64,000 nucleotides of DNA from positions 1 to 64,000 of the forward strand of contig NZ_SCVC01000030.1 of NCBI RefSeq assembly GCF_004297405.1. Reading direction: 5' to 3'. How positions within the stretch are numbered: position 1 is the stretch's first letter; each line of letters opens with the position of its first letter. Origin of the DNA: Reyranella sp. GTDB taxonomy: Bacteria; Pseudomonadota; Alphaproteobacteria; Reyranellales; Reyranellaceae. This document shows, piece by piece, positions 1-9,986 of this stretch. Position numbers and translations under genes: made by a program. The notes under the pieces are model-generated. The model did no database searches. It was not told the DNA's origin and saw only the letters and a list, made by a program, of their open reading frames with translations.

Positions 1-2649
1 GCCGTAGCCCGGCCCCGACAGTGACGTGGCACCACCTGCGAGCTGGTAAGCATTGGCCTGCGCCGCAGCGGCATAGCCCGCCTGCCCCGGCTGCAGGCCG
101 TTGATGGTGCCAGCATAGTCGTCGACCCTATAGAAAGTGATCGACAGCGAATCCTGGCCGTTCTGGCGTACGCGCACCACCGCCTGCTGGTCGTCGGCAC
201 TACCAGCCGTCTCCGCGATCGCCACAGGCCGCGCCACGCGCACGACGCCGTCGCTCGACATGAAATCAGCAAAGCCGAACGAGCTGGTGAGGCCTGCCTG
301 GATCGCCTGCGCGTTTTTGCCGTCGATCGACACGTCGACCGATTGTCCTGCAGCGACGTAACGCTGCATCGCCATACCCTGCCCCTGCTTGTCGAACAGC
401 GTCACGAGAGCGGAATCGAAATCCGCCTGCAGCGACTGCATCGCAAGCTGGCTGGTCCAGGCATAGGTGGCCGACGCATTGCTGGTGTAGTCGAAGCCGC
501 CACTGCCGATGGTCACGTCGACAGCGACGCTGCTGCCCGCCATGGTCTGGAACAGCAGGCTCTGCGCCGTGCCGCTGGTCCAGCCGTCGGCCAGACTGCC
601 GTTCACCACGTCGGGCTGGTCGGCGAAATACATCTGCGAGTGCGCCGCCGCGCTCAAGGTGCGCGCCAGCACCGTGCCGTTGGGCGAGCCCAGGCCGGAG
701 ACGAGATCGTAGCCCGGCCCGGCATAGTAGCCGAAGCCGGTCGGCGTGATGGCCACCTGATCGCCGGAGTAGCTTTCGGTCGTGTAGGAGCCGCCGAAGA
801 CGAAGGACGAGATGTTGTTGCCCATCGTCAGGTCGTTGAACGACGCGGGCGCGATCGCCGAGGCGGTGTAGAGCAGGTCGTGCGCGTAGCCGAGGTCGGG
901 CAGGCCCTGGTCGTCGAAGATCGTGTCGATCTGCGCGATCAGCGAGGCCCATAGCGGCGACGCGGCGCTGGTGCCGTAATAGAAACCTTCGGTGAAGCTC
1001 ATGTTGGCGTTGGCCAGCCGGTAGCTCGCATTGCCGCCGGCATTGGCCGTGACGTCGGGCGCGCCGCGGCCGACCTGCGCCAGCGGATCGCTGGTCGTCG
1101 GGTTGAGCCCATAGGCCACCTGATACGACGGCACCGGCTGGGTCGGATCGACGCCGCCGTTGGTCGTCGTGTTCTTCATGTAGCCGCCGTGGAAGTTCGT
1201 CGTACCGCTGATCTCGGTGCCGGCGACGTTGTAGTAGTTCCACGGCGTCTCGACGAAGAACTGAAACTGGCCGCTCGTCATGTTGGCGGGCAGGATGTCG
1301 AGCCCGCCGACGACGAGCTGCCAGAGCGTCGCCATGTCGCCCGCCAGCGCCGGCGCCACGATCGAATTCACCAAGGTAGGATCGGCCTGCGCGGCGCCCA
1401 GCGACGACAACGAACTGCCGCCGACCAGCAGGCTGAAGGGCTGCGTGCAGTTGTATTGGAGGTTGGTCAGGCCGTTGCCGATCTCCTCGCTCGAGCCGCC
1501 GTCGCCCAGCGCCGTCACCGCGGTCTGATTGGCCAGCACCGTATCGACATAGAGTTCCCAGTAGGCGCGATAGAACGGCGAGTCCGGCGACATGCTCTGC
1601 ATATCGCCGAACGAGTCGGACCAGGCGACGACCCGCTCGACGCCCTCGCCGGGAAAGGTCGCGCTCTGGATCGCGGTGTAGGTCGTGGCCTGCGCGCCGT
1701 TGCTGGTCTGGCCCGAGCCGTTGAACAGCGCGATGTCGCTGTTGGGGTTGACGCCGGCCACGATGCTGACGTCGAGCGAACGTTCGCCGGCGCTGTTGTC
1801 GTAGACCTGTCCGTTGGCGCCCTGCACCGTCACCACGCCGTCGCCGCTCTGGCCGATGTCGGCGAGATACTTGGTGAGCTTCTCCTGGAAGGTCGTGCCC
1901 ATCTGGTCGCCAGGCAGCGCCGAGCCGATGCCGGGTTCGATCAGCCCGACCTTCTTGGTCTGCACCGCCGCGCCATCGAGCGGGAAGTCGTATTGCGCCG
2001 CCATGTCCTGCGGCACGAGGTTGGTCGCCTCCGAAGGCGTCCCGCTGTTGCCGAGGCTCTGCGGCCCTTGAGGCAGCGTGACCGACGCGCCGGGCGCGAG
2101 GTTCGATCCCGGCGGGATGACCGACGTGTCGAACCACAGGCCCGCCACCTTCAACTGCTCCGGCAGCGAGAGGCCGCCGTTCCAGTAGCCCCTCAGGTCG
2201 CCGTTGGTCGCCTCCATCTGCGGGGTGTTGAACAGCTTCTCGAACTCGGCCGGCGACTGGAGCTGCACCCAGATGGTGCGCGACTCGGCCGAGGTGACGT
2301 AGTTGCTGTTGGAGGCATTCAGGATGGTGAGGCCGAGATCGTCCTTCAGGACGCCCAGCGCCGCGTCGAACTCGGCCTGCGAGGCGCCGTAGGTCGACCA
2401 TAGCGAGCTGCTCTCGTTGAGGTCCTTCAGCGCCTCCTGGCGCTCCCCCCAATTGCCCGCGAGCAGGTCAGTCGGATCGTTGGCCCGGTCCAGCACGATG
2501 GCGACGTTCGTATAGAAGGTCTCGCCGGATGGGATGCGCTGCCCCTCGGGGAACCCGAAGGCCGCCGGCACCGTCGTGGCGTCCGTGATGCGATAACCGC
2601 AGAAGTCGAGATAGCTCGAATTTTCGATAGACGTATAGGTAATTGCCAC
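1..2649 (-). CDS. S53 family (sedolisin-like) peptidase, 3' end outside window
   Basis: Open reading frame of 883 codons running off the left edge with no stop. The N-terminal 200 residues look like a pro-kumamolisin activation domain. The catalytic domain shows the sedolisin Glu/Asp pair in ERSLDVS (about E289 and D293), the oxyanion Asp in ALGDGGSS, the nucleophile in YGTSAASP (about S561), and the calcium-site signature YDLVSGLGSPNG. After that follows a long beta-rich C-terminal extension. Known for the family: acid-active, exported serine-carboxyl proteases that self-activate. No classical signal peptide is visible. Start: the third of three consecutive GTG codons is preferred because GGGAG lies 7 nt upstream; an upstream GTG at 2679 is possible. 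Family call is firm; start and true length are not. Confidence 0.88.
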   Translation of the reverse strand, partial: MAITYTSIENSSYLDFCGYRITDATTVPAAFGFPEGQRIPSGETFYTNVAIVLDRANDPTDLLAGNWGERQEALKDLNESSSLWSTYGASQAEFDAALGVLKDDLGLTILNASNSNYVTSAESRTIWVQLQSPAEFEKLFNTPQMEATNGDLRGYWNGGLSLPEQLKVAGLWFDTSVIPPGSNLAPGASVTLPQGPQSLGNSGTPSEATNLVPQDMAAQYDFPLDGAAVQTKKVGLIEPGIGSALPGDQMGTTFQEKLTKYLADIGQSGDGVVTVQGANGQVYDNSAGERSLDVSIVAGVNPNSDIALFNGSGQTSNGAQATTYTAIQSATFPGEGVERVVAWSDSFGDMQSMSPDSPFYRAYWELYVDTVLANQTAVTALGDGGSSEEIGNGLTNLQYNCTQPFSLLVGGSSLSSLGAAQADPTLVNSIVAPALAGDMATLWQLVVGGLDILPANMTSGQFQFFVETPWNYYNVAGTEISGTTNFHGGYMKNTTTNGGVDPTQPVPSYQVAYGLNPTTSDPLAQVGRGAPDVTANAGGNASYRLANANMSFTEGFYYGTSAASPLWASLIAQIDTIFDDQGLPDLGYAHDLLYTASAIAPASFNDLTMGNNISSFVFGGSYTTESYSGDQVAITPTGFGYYAGPGYDLVSGLGSPNGTVLARTLSAAAHSQMYFADQPDVVNGSLADGWTSGTAQSLLFQTMAGSSVAVDVTIGSGGFDYTSNASATYAWTSQLAMQSLQADFDSALVTLFDKQGQGMAMQRYVAAGQSVDVSIDGKNAQAIQAGLTSSFGFADFMSSDGVVRVARPVAIAETAGSADDQQAVVRVRQNGQDSLSITFYRVDDYAGTINGLQPGQAGYAAAAQANAYQLAGGATSLSGPGYG

Positions 2650-2786
2650 CACCACGCTCCCGACTGATCTCGACCTCACCCTTCATATCGCAGGCGGGTG
2701 CCGGGGCCAATGATGTCACACAATTGGCCGACCAAGGTGAACCACAACGCCCCTACGGTTTGGAGAAGAAACCAGGGGAGGCATCA

Positions 2787-3134
2787 ATGGGCAGGAGGAT
2801 TCTTGCGGTTGCGACTGCCGTCGTCGCCGCGGCGGCCATGATGGGTTCGCTTCTGGCTCAATCGGCATCGTTCGGCGATATCGCGGGCAAATGGGAAGGT
2901 GTTGGGGCGGGCGGGACCAGGCTCGACATGGATATCGACGCCGCCGGCAAATACTCGGTCTCCTCGGCGCGAGGCTCGGAGTCGGGAACGGCAAAGATGG
3001 AAGGCGGCCAGGCCGTGCTCTCGTTCACCAAGAACCCGGGAAACATCAAGGTCGCCAAGAAAGGCGAAACGCTGGTTGGAACCCTGACGCTGGGCGCCAA
3101 CACCAACCCCATCACGTTCAACCGGAAGAAGTAG
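2787..3134 (+). CDS. small exported protein of unknown function
   Basis: 115 residues. ATG is preceded by a purine-rich GGGGAGG 5 nt upstream. Residues 1-25 form a typical signal peptide ending in LLAQSAS. The remainder is a compact beta-rich domain (GKWEGVGAGGTRLDMDIDAAG; SGTAKMEGGQAVLSF; LVGTLTLG), which looks like a lipocalin-like or extracellular single-domain fold, but no family is recognised. A 16-bp palindrome starts 2 nt after the stop codon. Monocistronic by context, divergent from the S53 protease. Confidence 0.75.
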   Translation: MGRRILAVATAVVAAAAMMGSLLAQSASFGDIAGKWEGVGAGGTRLDMDIDAAGKYSVSSARGSESGTAKMEGGQAVLSFTKNPGNIKVAKKGETLVGTLTLGANTNPITFNRKK

Positions 3135-3135
3135 C

Positions 3136-3151
3136 GTGCAATCGATTGCAC
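3136..3151. promoter_or_regulatory. 16-bp palindrome GTGCAATCGATTGCAC, site 1
   Basis: Perfect inverted repeat directly behind the stop codon of the small exported protein. The same 16-mer recurs at 48618-48633 and 53379-53394, and with one mismatch at 3430-3445. The TGCAAnCGnTTGCA shape, centred on CG, is what LacI-family repressors typically bind; the regulator is unknown and no LacI gene is in the window. It could also be a dispersed repeat rather than an operator. Confidence 0.5.
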
Positions 3152-3165
3152 GGCTGGGGGCGCAC

Positions 3166-3236
3166 GCTGGGGGCGCGCCACTCCAGTGGCGCGATTCATG
3201 ATCATGACCGCGCGACTGGAGTCGCGCGCTCCCAGC
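3166..3236. repeat. REP-like palindromic element, copy 1
   Basis: Starts GCTGGGGGCGCGCCACTCC and ends with its near inverse GCGCGCTCCCAGC. It contains two smaller hairpins (GCGCCACT..AGTGGCGC and GCGCGACT..AGTCGCGC) around ATGATCAT. A second full copy lies at 21211-21273, and the right hairpin alone occurs at 15007-15026. Confidence 0.75.
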
Positions 3237-3261
3237 GTCAGGCCAGCCGGCGACTCATCCT

Positions 3262-3379
3262 CCTCCCCCGTCATCGGGGGAGGTGCCGCGTCTCACGCGG
3301 CGGAGGGGTCATACCCCTTTCTCCGCTTGACCCCTCCGTCGCCGGAAGACGGCGACACCTCCCCATTTGAATGGGGAGG
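3262..3379. repeat. dispersed palindromic element, family A copy 1
   Basis: Bounded by CCTCCCCCGTCATCGGGGGAGG on one side and CCTCCCCATTTGAATGGGGAGG on the other (both palindromic). The inner arms are GCCGCGTCTCACGCGGC and GTCGCCGGAAGACGGCGAC, and GGAGGGGTCA..TGACCCCTCC flanks the centre. The whole unit folds into one long stem with side hairpins. Seven more copies occur in the window, always outside intact genes. Confidence 0.9.
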
Positions 3380-3429
3380 CGACGACGGAACAGTCCATCG
3401 AATGCGGCCGGGGAGGACGTACGAGAGTC

Positions 3430-3445
3430 GTACAATCGATTGCAC
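3430..3445. promoter_or_regulatory. 16-bp palindrome, site 2 (one mismatch)
   Basis: GTACAATCGATTGCAC, one base off the perfect palindrome at 3136. It lies 52 nt upstream of the ATG of the hydrolase at 3498, where an operator could act. Role inferred only. Confidence 0.4.
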
Positions 3446-3497
3446 GGCTACACAGCCCGGCAATGGACAGGCCGCAACTGGCGTCCGACAATTGGTG

Positions 3498-4322
3498 ATG
3501 CCTTCGGCAGGATCCTTCCTCGGTGCGCTCGTTGCCCTGATCGCGACGGCGGCCTCGTGCTTCGCGGGCACGCAAGTGGAGATCCCGGCGGCCGAGCCGG
3601 ATCAGAAGCCGTTGCCGGCCTATCTCGCCCGTCCCTCCGGTGCGGGCCCCTTCCCGGCCGTCGTCGTGCTGCATGGCTGCGGCGGCTTCGGCTATCGCCC
3701 CGTCTCATGGGCCGATCTCCTCGCGAGCTGGGGCTACGTGGCGCTCGCGATCGACAGTCTGACGCCGCGCGGCAAGACGACGGCGTGCAGCACCGGCCTG
3801 GGCGAGCAGCCGGTGGATGCCTATCAGGCGCTGAAGTACCTCGCCGCGCAGCCGTTCGTGCGCGCCGATCGCGTTGGCGTGCTCGGCATGTCGATGGGCG
3901 GCTGGTCGGTGCTGTTCGCCCTCCAGCGCGACATGCTCGAGCCCAAGTACACGCAGAAGTTCCGCGCGGGCGTCGCGCTCTATCCTCAGTGCCGGGGCAT
4001 GTCCGGCCTGATGACGGCGCCGACGCTGATCCTGATCGGCGAACTCGACGACTGGACACCGGCCGCCGCGTGCCGCGCGATGGTCGCGGGCGAGGCCGAG
4101 AGCGGCACCTATGCGCCGCCCTACGGGAAGCGGGAGTCCGGCGACCGTTCGATGCTCGAACTGGTCGTCTATCCGGACACCTATCATTCGTTCGACGCCG
4201 CGAACCTGCGGTTCGGCGACGGCATGCGCTTCCTGGGTCACTTCCTGCAATACAACGATGCCGCGACCAGAGACTCCGTCGAACGGGTCCGTACCTTCCT
4301 CGGGCGTACGCTCGCCGACTAG
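3498..4322 (+). CDS. exported dienelactone hydrolase-like alpha/beta hydrolase
   Basis: 274 residues. Residues 1-23 are a hydrophobic signal peptide ending ASCFAG. The fold shows the LHGCGG oxyanion strand-turn, the nucleophile elbow GMSMGGWS (S132), an acid in GELDDWT and a catalytic His in YHSFD. This matches the dienelactone hydrolase (DLH) family, although the classic DLH nucleophile is Cys and here it is Ser, so an esterase role is as likely. The frame is open upstream to 3186, but that part reads through a repeat element and the 16-bp palindrome, so the ATG at 3498 before the signal peptide was chosen. The tandem sulfatases follow about 100 bp downstream on the same strand, suggesting a shared extracytoplasmic degradation role. 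Confidence 0.85.
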   Translation: MPSAGSFLGALVALIATAASCFAGTQVEIPAAEPDQKPLPAYLARPSGAGPFPAVVVLHGCGGFGYRPVSWADLLASWGYVALAIDSLTPRGKTTACSTGLGEQPVDAYQALKYLAAQPFVRADRVGVLGMSMGGWSVLFALQRDMLEPKYTQKFRAGVALYPQCRGMSGLMTAPTLILIGELDDWTPAAACRAMVAGEAESGTYAPPYGKRESGDRSMLELVVYPDTYHSFDAANLRFGDGMRFLGHFLQYNDAATRDSVERVRTFLGRTLAD

Positions 4323-4419
4323 GTGCAGGTGCATGGCATCAGCTCTGCAATAGCGGTGCCTTGATTCATCGCAGCCCGGCACGGCAAGGTGGTGCCCCCG
4401 GCGTCGAATGGAGGACCGC

Positions 4420-6804
4420 ATGAAAGGTGATCGACCGAGCATCGCACGATTCATGGTCGCCTTGCTGGCGGGAAGCGCCCTCCTCGGGCTGGCAGACAGC
4501 GCCCTTGCCCAGCAGCAACCGGCGCCGGCCGGCACGCCTTCCGTGCTTCCCCGCCCCGACTTCCGCTTCCACGGCAATGTCGGCCGCACCTATCTCGACT
4601 CCGATCCGGCGCAGTTCCCGCAGCCCGTCCAGGCGCCCAAGGGCGCACCGAACATCGTGCTGATCCTGCTCGACGATGCGGGGTTCGGGCAGTTCTCGAC
4701 ATTCGGTGGCGGCGTGCCATCGCCGACGATGGATCGTCTGGCCAGCGAGGGCCTGCGCTACAACCGCTTCCACACCACGGCGCTGTGCAGCCCGTCGCGC
4801 GCCGCGCTCATCACCGGCCGCAACCATCATTCGTGCGCCTTTGCCGGCATCACCGAAGTAGCGACCGGCTACGAAGGCTACACCGCCGTCATGCCGCGCG
4901 AGTGCGGCACGGTGGGCGAAGTGTTGCGTCAGAACGGTTACATGACGGCCTGGATCGGCAAGAACCACAATACGCCGCCGTGGGAGACCAGCGCGGTCGG
5001 CCCGTTCGACCGCTGGGCCAATGGGCTGGGCTTCGACTATTTCTACGGCTTCAACGCCGGCGACATGAACCACTGGAACCCGACGCTGTTCGAGAACCGG
5101 GACCTCGTGCCGGTCAGCACCGATCCGAACTATCACCTGACAGCCGACATCGCCGACAAGGCCATCGACTGGGTGCGCAAGGCCAAGTCCATCGCGCCCG
5201 ACCGGCCCTTCCTGCTCTACGTCGCGCCCGGCGCCACCCATTCGCCGCACCACGCACCGGCCGACTGGATCGCGCGGTTCAAGGGCAAGTTCGACATGGG
5301 CTGGGACAAGTACCGCGAGGAGACGCTTGCCCGGCAGAAGCAGCTCGGCGTCGTGCCGCAGGAGGCCAAGCTTACCCAGCGCTCCGAAGGCCTGCCGGCG
5401 TGGGATTCGCTCAACGCCGACCAGAAGAAACTCTACGCGCACATGATGGAGGTCTTCGCCGCCTACGGCGCACATGTCGACCACCATATGGGCCGCGTCA
5501 TCGACGCCGTGAAGCAGCTCCCCGACGCCGACAACACGCTGTTCGTCTACATTGCCGGTGACAACGGCGCGAGCGCGGAAGGCGGCATCGAGGGCTCGAT
5601 CAACGAGAACCTGTTCTTCAACGGCTTTGCGGAAACATGGCAGGACAATCTCAAGGCGATCGACGATCTCGGCGGACCGAAATACTTCAACCATTTCCCG
5701 TCGGCCTGGGCGCACGCGATGAACACGCCCTTCCAGTGGACCAAGCAGGTGGCGAGCCACTTCGGCGGCACGCGCAACCCGATGATCGTGTCGTGGCCGG
5801 CGCGCATCAAGGACAAGGGCACCGTGCGCAGCCAGTTCCTGCACGTGATCGACGTGGTGCCGACCATCTATGAGCTGGCCGGCATCACCGCTCCCACGAT
5901 GTTGAACGGCATCCCGCAGAAGCCCATCGAAGGCGCGAGCTTTCTCGACACGTTCACCGATGCCAAGGCCAAGGACCGGCACGTCACGCAATACTTCGAG
6001 CTTGGCGTCAATCGTGGTCTCTACCATCAGGGCTGGATGGCCTCGACCATCTCCTTCCCGCCGTGGCAGCCGATCCGCACCGGCTTCGATCCCGACAAGC
6101 AGAAGTGGGAGCTCTACAACGTCGCCGAGGACTTCTCGCAGGCGACCGACCTTGCGGCCGCGAACCCGCAGAAGCTGCGCGAGCTGCAGGACATGTGGTG
6201 GGCCGAGGCCGGCAAGTACAATGTCCTGCCGCTCGACTGGCGCGCCTCCGAGCGGCTGAACGCCGAGGCCATGGGCCGGCCGAGCCTGACCGGCGACCGC
6301 AAGGTCTTCACCTACTATCCGGGCCAGGTGGCGCTGCCGAGCGAGGCCGCACCGCGCACCCTGAACAAGTCGTGGACCCTGACCGCCACCGTCGACACCA
6401 GCGATGGAAAGAACGAGGGCATGATCGCCACACACGGCGGCATCGTCGGCGGCTACGGGCTCTACCTGCGCGCGGGCAAGCCCACCTTCGTCTACAACTT
6501 CCTGGCCCTCGACCGCACGACCGTGGCGGCCGAGCAGCCGCTGCCGGCCGGCAAGGCCGAGATCAAGGTCGAGTTCGCCTACGAGGGCAAGCCGGGCGAG
6601 TTCGGCAAGCCCGCCACCGTCACGCTCTCGGTCGACGGCCGCAAGGTCGGCGAGGCGAAGATCGCCCGCACCGTCCCCGTCCAGTACTCGATCGGCGAAG
6701 GCTTCGACATCGGCGAGGAAACCAGCTCTCCGATCGACTTCACCTACAAGCCTCCGTTCAAGTTCACCGGCAAGATCGACAAGGTGGTGGTCGAATTGAA
6801 GTAG
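4420..6804 (+). CDS. exported arylsulfatase, type I (formylglycine) family
   Basis: 794 residues. An AT-poor signal peptide ends near ALAQQ (residue 31). The sulfatase core starts at NIVLILLDDAGFG (metal-binding DD). The modification motif is CSPSRAALITGR with C123, to be converted to formylglycine. GKNHNTPPWETS and [10 protein letters not shown] supply further metal or substrate ligands. A C-terminal beta-sandwich occupies about residues 640-794. Start: the second ATG was taken because GGAGG sits just upstream; the ATG at 4408 overlaps that Shine-Dalgarno. Substrate is unknown; the length and Asp-rich core fit arylsulfatases acting on sulfate esters in the periplasm. The next gene encodes a close paralogue. 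No sulfatase-maturing enzyme is in the window. Confidence 0.93.
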   Translation: MKGDRPSIARFMVALLAGSALLGLADSALAQQQPAPAGTPSVLPRPDFRFHGNVGRTYLDSDPAQFPQPVQAPKGAPNIVLILLDDAGFGQFSTFGGGVPSPTMDRLASEGLRYNRFHTTALCSPSRAALITGRNHHSCAFAGITEVATGYEGYTAVMPRECGTVGEVLRQNGYMTAWIGKNHNTPPWETSAVGPFDRWANGLGFDYFYGFNAGDMNHWNPTLFENRDLVPVSTDPNYHLTADIADKAIDWVRKAKSIAPDRPFLLYVAPGATHSPHHAPADWIARFKGKFDMGWDKYREETLARQKQLGVVPQEAKLTQRSEGLPAWDSLNADQKKLYAHMMEVFAAYGAHVDHHMGRVIDAVKQLPDADNTLFVYIAGDNGASAEGGIEGSINENLFFNGFAETWQDNLKAIDDLGGPKYFNHFPSAWAHAMNTPFQWTKQVASHFGGTRNPMIVSWPARIKDKGTVRSQFLHVIDVVPTIYELAGITAPTMLNGIPQKPIEGASFLDTFTDAKAKDRHVTQYFELGVNRGLYHQGWMASTISFPPWQPIRTGFDPDKQKWELYNVAEDFSQATDLAAANPQKLRELQDMWWAEAGKYNVLPLDWRASERLNAEAMGRPSLTGDRKVFTYYPGQVALPSEAAPRTLNKSWTLTATVDTSDGKNEGMIATHGGIVGGYGLYLRAGKPTFVYNFLALDRTTVAAEQPLPAGKAEIKVEFAYEGKPGEFGKPATVTLSVDGRKVGEAKIARTVPVQYSIGEGFDIGEETSSPIDFTYKPPFKFTGKIDKVVVELK

Positions 6805-6843
6805 TCGAACTGAAGTAGTGGTGCATTGTTGGAGGAGTAGGCC

Positions 6844-9189
6844 ATGAAGCGGACCTTTCTGCGAACGAGTGCACTGTGCACGGCGGCGCTCTCGGTCGGT
6901 CTCTCCTGGCCTGCAGCGGCTCAGGATCGGTCGAACCTGCCGATGCCGCTGTCTCCCTTCACCGGCAAGATTGGCCGCGACTACACCCAGTCGACGGCGG
7001 TCTGGCAGCAGGTGCCGACCGCCCCGGCGGGCGCGCCCAACGTGCTGATCATCCTGCTCGACGATGTCGGCTTCGGTCAGTCGAGTACCTTCGGCGGCCT
7101 GATCCCCACGCCCAACCTCGACCGGCTGGCCAGCGAAGGCCTGAAGTTCAACCGCTTCCACACGACGGCGATCTGCGGCCCGAGCCGTGCGGCATTGCTG
7201 ACCGGACGGAACCACCACACCACGGGCAACGGCTTCCTGATGGAATGGGCCGTCGGCCTGCCGAACTACAGCACGATGATTCCGCGCGAGACCGCGACGG
7301 TGGGCGCGATGCTGAAGTACAACGGCTACAGCACGTCGTGGCTGGGCAAGAACCACAACACGCCGGACTGGGAGACCTCGGCCGCCGGCCCGTTCGATCG
7401 CTGGCCGACCGGACTGGGCTTCGAATACTTCTACGGCTTCAATGCCGGCGAGACCCATCAGTACTATCCGGTGCTGTTCGAGAACACGGTTGCCGTCGAT
7501 CCGTCGAAGTCCCCCGAGCAGGGCTATCACTTGATGACGGACATGACCGACCGGGCAATCTCGCGGTTGCGTCTCACCAAGAGCGTCGCACCGGACAAGC
7601 CGTACTTCATGTACTTCGCCCCCGGCGCCATGCACGCGCCGCACCATGTCGCCAAGGAATGGCGCGACAGATTCAAGGGGCAGTTCGACATGGGCTGGGA
7701 CCGGTATCGTGACACCGTGTACCGCCGCCAGCTCGAGATGGGCATCATCCCGCCGGACACCAAGCTCACGCCGCGGCCCGACTGGGTCCCGGCATGGGAC
7801 AGTCTCTCCGCCGACCAGAAGAAGCTCTACACGCGGCTGATGGAGAACTACGCCGGCTACTTCGCCTTCACCGATCACGAGATCGGCCGCCTGCTCGACG
7901 CCGTCCGCCAACTTCCGGGAGCGGACAACACCCTGATCTTCTTCATCGTCGGCGATAACGGCGCGTCGGCCGAAGGCGGCCCGGATGGAACGGTCAACGA
8001 GATCAAGGCGCTCAACGGCGAGAAGACGACCCTCGAAGAGACGCTGAAGCGCTACGACGAGATCGGCGGCCCCAACACCGAACCGCACTATCCCGTGGGC
8101 TGGGCCTGGGCAGGCAACACGCCATTCCAGTGGGTCAAGCAGGTCGCCTCCCATCTCGGCGGCTCGCGCAATCCGATGGTCGTCTCCTGGCCGGCCAAGA
8201 TTAAGCCCGATCCCAAGGCGCGCGATCAGTTCCTGCACCTCGTGGACGTCGTGCCGACCATCCTGGAAGCGTCGGGAATACCCATGCCGACGACGGTCGA
8301 CGGCGTGACGCAGAAGCCGCTCGAAGGCGCGTCCTTCCTGTCGGTGCTGAGCGATCCCAAGGCGCCATCGCCGCGCAACGAGCAGTATTTCGAGATCCTC
8401 TCCAACCGCTCGATCTATCTCGACGGCTGGAAGGCCAACGCCCAGCACACCTTGCCGTGGCGACAGGACCTCGCGCCGGGCAACTGGGACAAGGACCGCT
8501 GGGAACTCTATGACCTCACGAAGGATTTCAGCGAAGCCAACGATCTCGCCGCCAGCCGGCCCGATAAGCTCGCCGAACTGAAAGGACGCTTCGAGGAACA
8601 GGCGGCACGCTACAACGTCTTCCCGCTGGATGACCGCGGCGCGGCGCGGCTCCTGGTTCCCAAGCCGCCGGTGCCGGGCTCCGATCCCAAGGCCACTCAG
8701 TTCGTCTACTACAGCGGCGCCACGCATCTTGCGGAGAACACCGCGCCGCCGATGAAGAACCGTTCATGGTCGCTGGTCGCCGACATCGACGTGAAGGACG
8801 ACAGCAACAGTGGCGTCATCATGGCCTTCGGCGGCGTTGCTGCCGGCATGGTGCTCTATCTCGACAAGGGCGCGCCTGTCTTTCACTACAACTGGTTCGA
8901 GGAGAACCGTTACGTGATCACCGCCACGGAGAAGGTGCCTTCGGGCAAGAGCAAGGTGAAGCTCGACTTCACCTACGACGGCAATGGCGCGGGCAAAGGC
9001 GGCACGGCGGTGATCAGCATCGGCGACAAGAAGGTCGCCGAGGGCAAGATCGGCAAGACGGTCGCCGGCCGCTTCGGCATCGACACTTTCGGTATCGGCG
9101 AGGACAGCGGACAGCCGGTGGCGCCCGCCTACAAGCCGCCCTATCGCTTCCAAGGAAGCATCGACAAGGTGACGATCGACCTCAAGTAG
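6844..9189 (+). CDS. exported arylsulfatase, paralogue of the preceding gene
   Basis: 781 residues with a signal peptide ending SWPAAAQ. Core features parallel the upstream sulfatase: [12 protein letters not shown], formylglycine motif [12 protein letters not shown] (C111), [23 protein letters not shown], and the same C-terminal beta domain ending in a YKPPY.F.G.IDKV motif. GGAGGAG lies 8 nt before the ATG. The 39-bp gap to the upstream gene suggests one transcript. The pair looks like an old tandem duplication with divergence in the lid region (residues about 100-140), so the two enzymes may differ in substrate. Confidence 0.93.
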   Translation: MKRTFLRTSALCTAALSVGLSWPAAAQDRSNLPMPLSPFTGKIGRDYTQSTAVWQQVPTAPAGAPNVLIILLDDVGFGQSSTFGGLIPTPNLDRLASEGLKFNRFHTTAICGPSRAALLTGRNHHTTGNGFLMEWAVGLPNYSTMIPRETATVGAMLKYNGYSTSWLGKNHNTPDWETSAAGPFDRWPTGLGFEYFYGFNAGETHQYYPVLFENTVAVDPSKSPEQGYHLMTDMTDRAISRLRLTKSVAPDKPYFMYFAPGAMHAPHHVAKEWRDRFKGQFDMGWDRYRDTVYRRQLEMGIIPPDTKLTPRPDWVPAWDSLSADQKKLYTRLMENYAGYFAFTDHEIGRLLDAVRQLPGADNTLIFFIVGDNGASAEGGPDGTVNEIKALNGEKTTLEETLKRYDEIGGPNTEPHYPVGWAWAGNTPFQWVKQVASHLGGSRNPMVVSWPAKIKPDPKARDQFLHLVDVVPTILEASGIPMPTTVDGVTQKPLEGASFLSVLSDPKAPSPRNEQYFEILSNRSIYLDGWKANAQHTLPWRQDLAPGNWDKDRWELYDLTKDFSEANDLAASRPDKLAELKGRFEEQAARYNVFPLDDRGAARLLVPKPPVPGSDPKATQFVYYSGATHLAENTAPPMKNRSWSLVADIDVKDDSNSGVIMAFGGVAAGMVLYLDKGAPVFHYNWFEENRYVITATEKVPSGKSKVKLDFTYDGNGAGKGGTAVISIGDKKVAEGKIGKTVAGRFGIDTFGIGEDSGQPVAPAYKPPYRFQGSIDKVTIDLK

Positions 9190-9229
9190 GCCATCGAGCC
9201 CTGCCGCTCGGAAATCAACCGCTCCTAGT

Positions 9230-9634
9230 TCAGCCGCCGGTGTGGACGTATTCGAGTTTCATGCCGTCCGGGTCGGCAAAGAACACCGAGTAATAAACCG
9301 GGCCGTACTTCGGATAGTCGGCCGGCGGATCGAGGATCGTCACCTGCCTCGACGCGAGGAGCGCGTGCAGCGCGTCGACCGACTCGCGGCTGTCGGCAGT
9401 CCACGCGACATGGTGCAGGCCCGCCGTGTAGCGGTCGTGCGCCTGCTGGGAATGTGCGGGCCGGAGCGCCAGCGAACAGACATAGCGGCCGTCCGGTTCG
9501 AGATGCCAGACCACGACATCGTCAGAGGATTTGACCCGGCGATAATCGAGGAAGGCCAGGATCGGCTCGTAGAAGGCGACCGCCGCCTCGATGTCCCGCA
9601 CCGACAAATCCAGATGATGGAACGATCCCTTCAT
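9230..9634 (-). CDS. VOC family (glyoxalase-like) protein
   Basis: 134 residues, one VOC domain with two beta-alpha-beta-beta-beta units: FHHLDLSVRDIEAAVAFYEPIL at the start, and LHHVAWTA and FFADPDGMKLEYVH in the second half. The potential metal ligands (first-strand His, HHVAW His, EYV Glu) are present. AGGAGG lies 5 nt before the ATG at 9634; the frame is open further upstream but lacks a better start. Function within the superfamily (dioxygenase, lyase or resistance protein) cannot be told from sequence. Convergent with the second sulfatase. Confidence 0.88.
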   Translation of the reverse strand: MKGSFHHLDLSVRDIEAAVAFYEPILAFLDYRRVKSSDDVVVWHLEPDGRYVCSLALRPAHSQQAHDRYTAGLHHVAWTADSRESVDALHALLASRQVTILDPPADYPKYGPVYYSVFFADPDGMKLEYVHTGG

Positions 9635-9986
9635 GAATCCTCCTTCCCGAACGTGTCGGTCTTCAACCCTGCAACTCGGTGACGAGTTCCCCCGGCGTTC
9701 GGCGCGCTCAATCATGACACGAGCCGTAAACCGTCATGTTCCTCGACAGGTGCAGTGAATGTGCATACAAGTGTGAGACCGTCGCCCACCAAGCCCTAGG
9801 CTTGCGATGGCTGAGAGATGCGTGTGCTCCCGCCCGGACAGCGCGTGCACCTTCTCCAGCAACGGCCCACACCGCCCGTCCTGTTTCAGATTTCTCCTGT
9901 TGCTGATCGTCGGCGACGCAATCTTGCGCTCGCCGAACTGAGGCCGCTTCGGCTTTGAAAGCCGGCTGGCCTCGAAAGGACGTGTC
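9635..9986. other. intergenic region, no gene seen
   Basis: 352 bp between the divergent VOC gene and the small membrane protein. It holds the two start regions and no repeat of the families found elsewhere. Reading frames here have poor coding character. Confidence 0.5.

Noticed and set aside
266..2452. 728-codon minus-strand frame and a 404-codon plus-strand frame (1189-2403)
   Set aside because: Both are shadows of the S53 protease, whose own frame shows the full set of sedolisin motifs and runs off the left edge.
3262..3379. family A palindromes as CRISPR repeats or tRNA-like structures
   Set aside because: Dispersed singly over 46 kb, no spacer arrangement, and no tRNA arms or anticodon could be placed.
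4366..8727. 1453-codon open frame on the minus strand opposite the two sulfatases
   Set aside because: Arg/His/Val-rich antisense shadow of two well-supported plus-strand genes in GC-rich DNA; no domain recognised.
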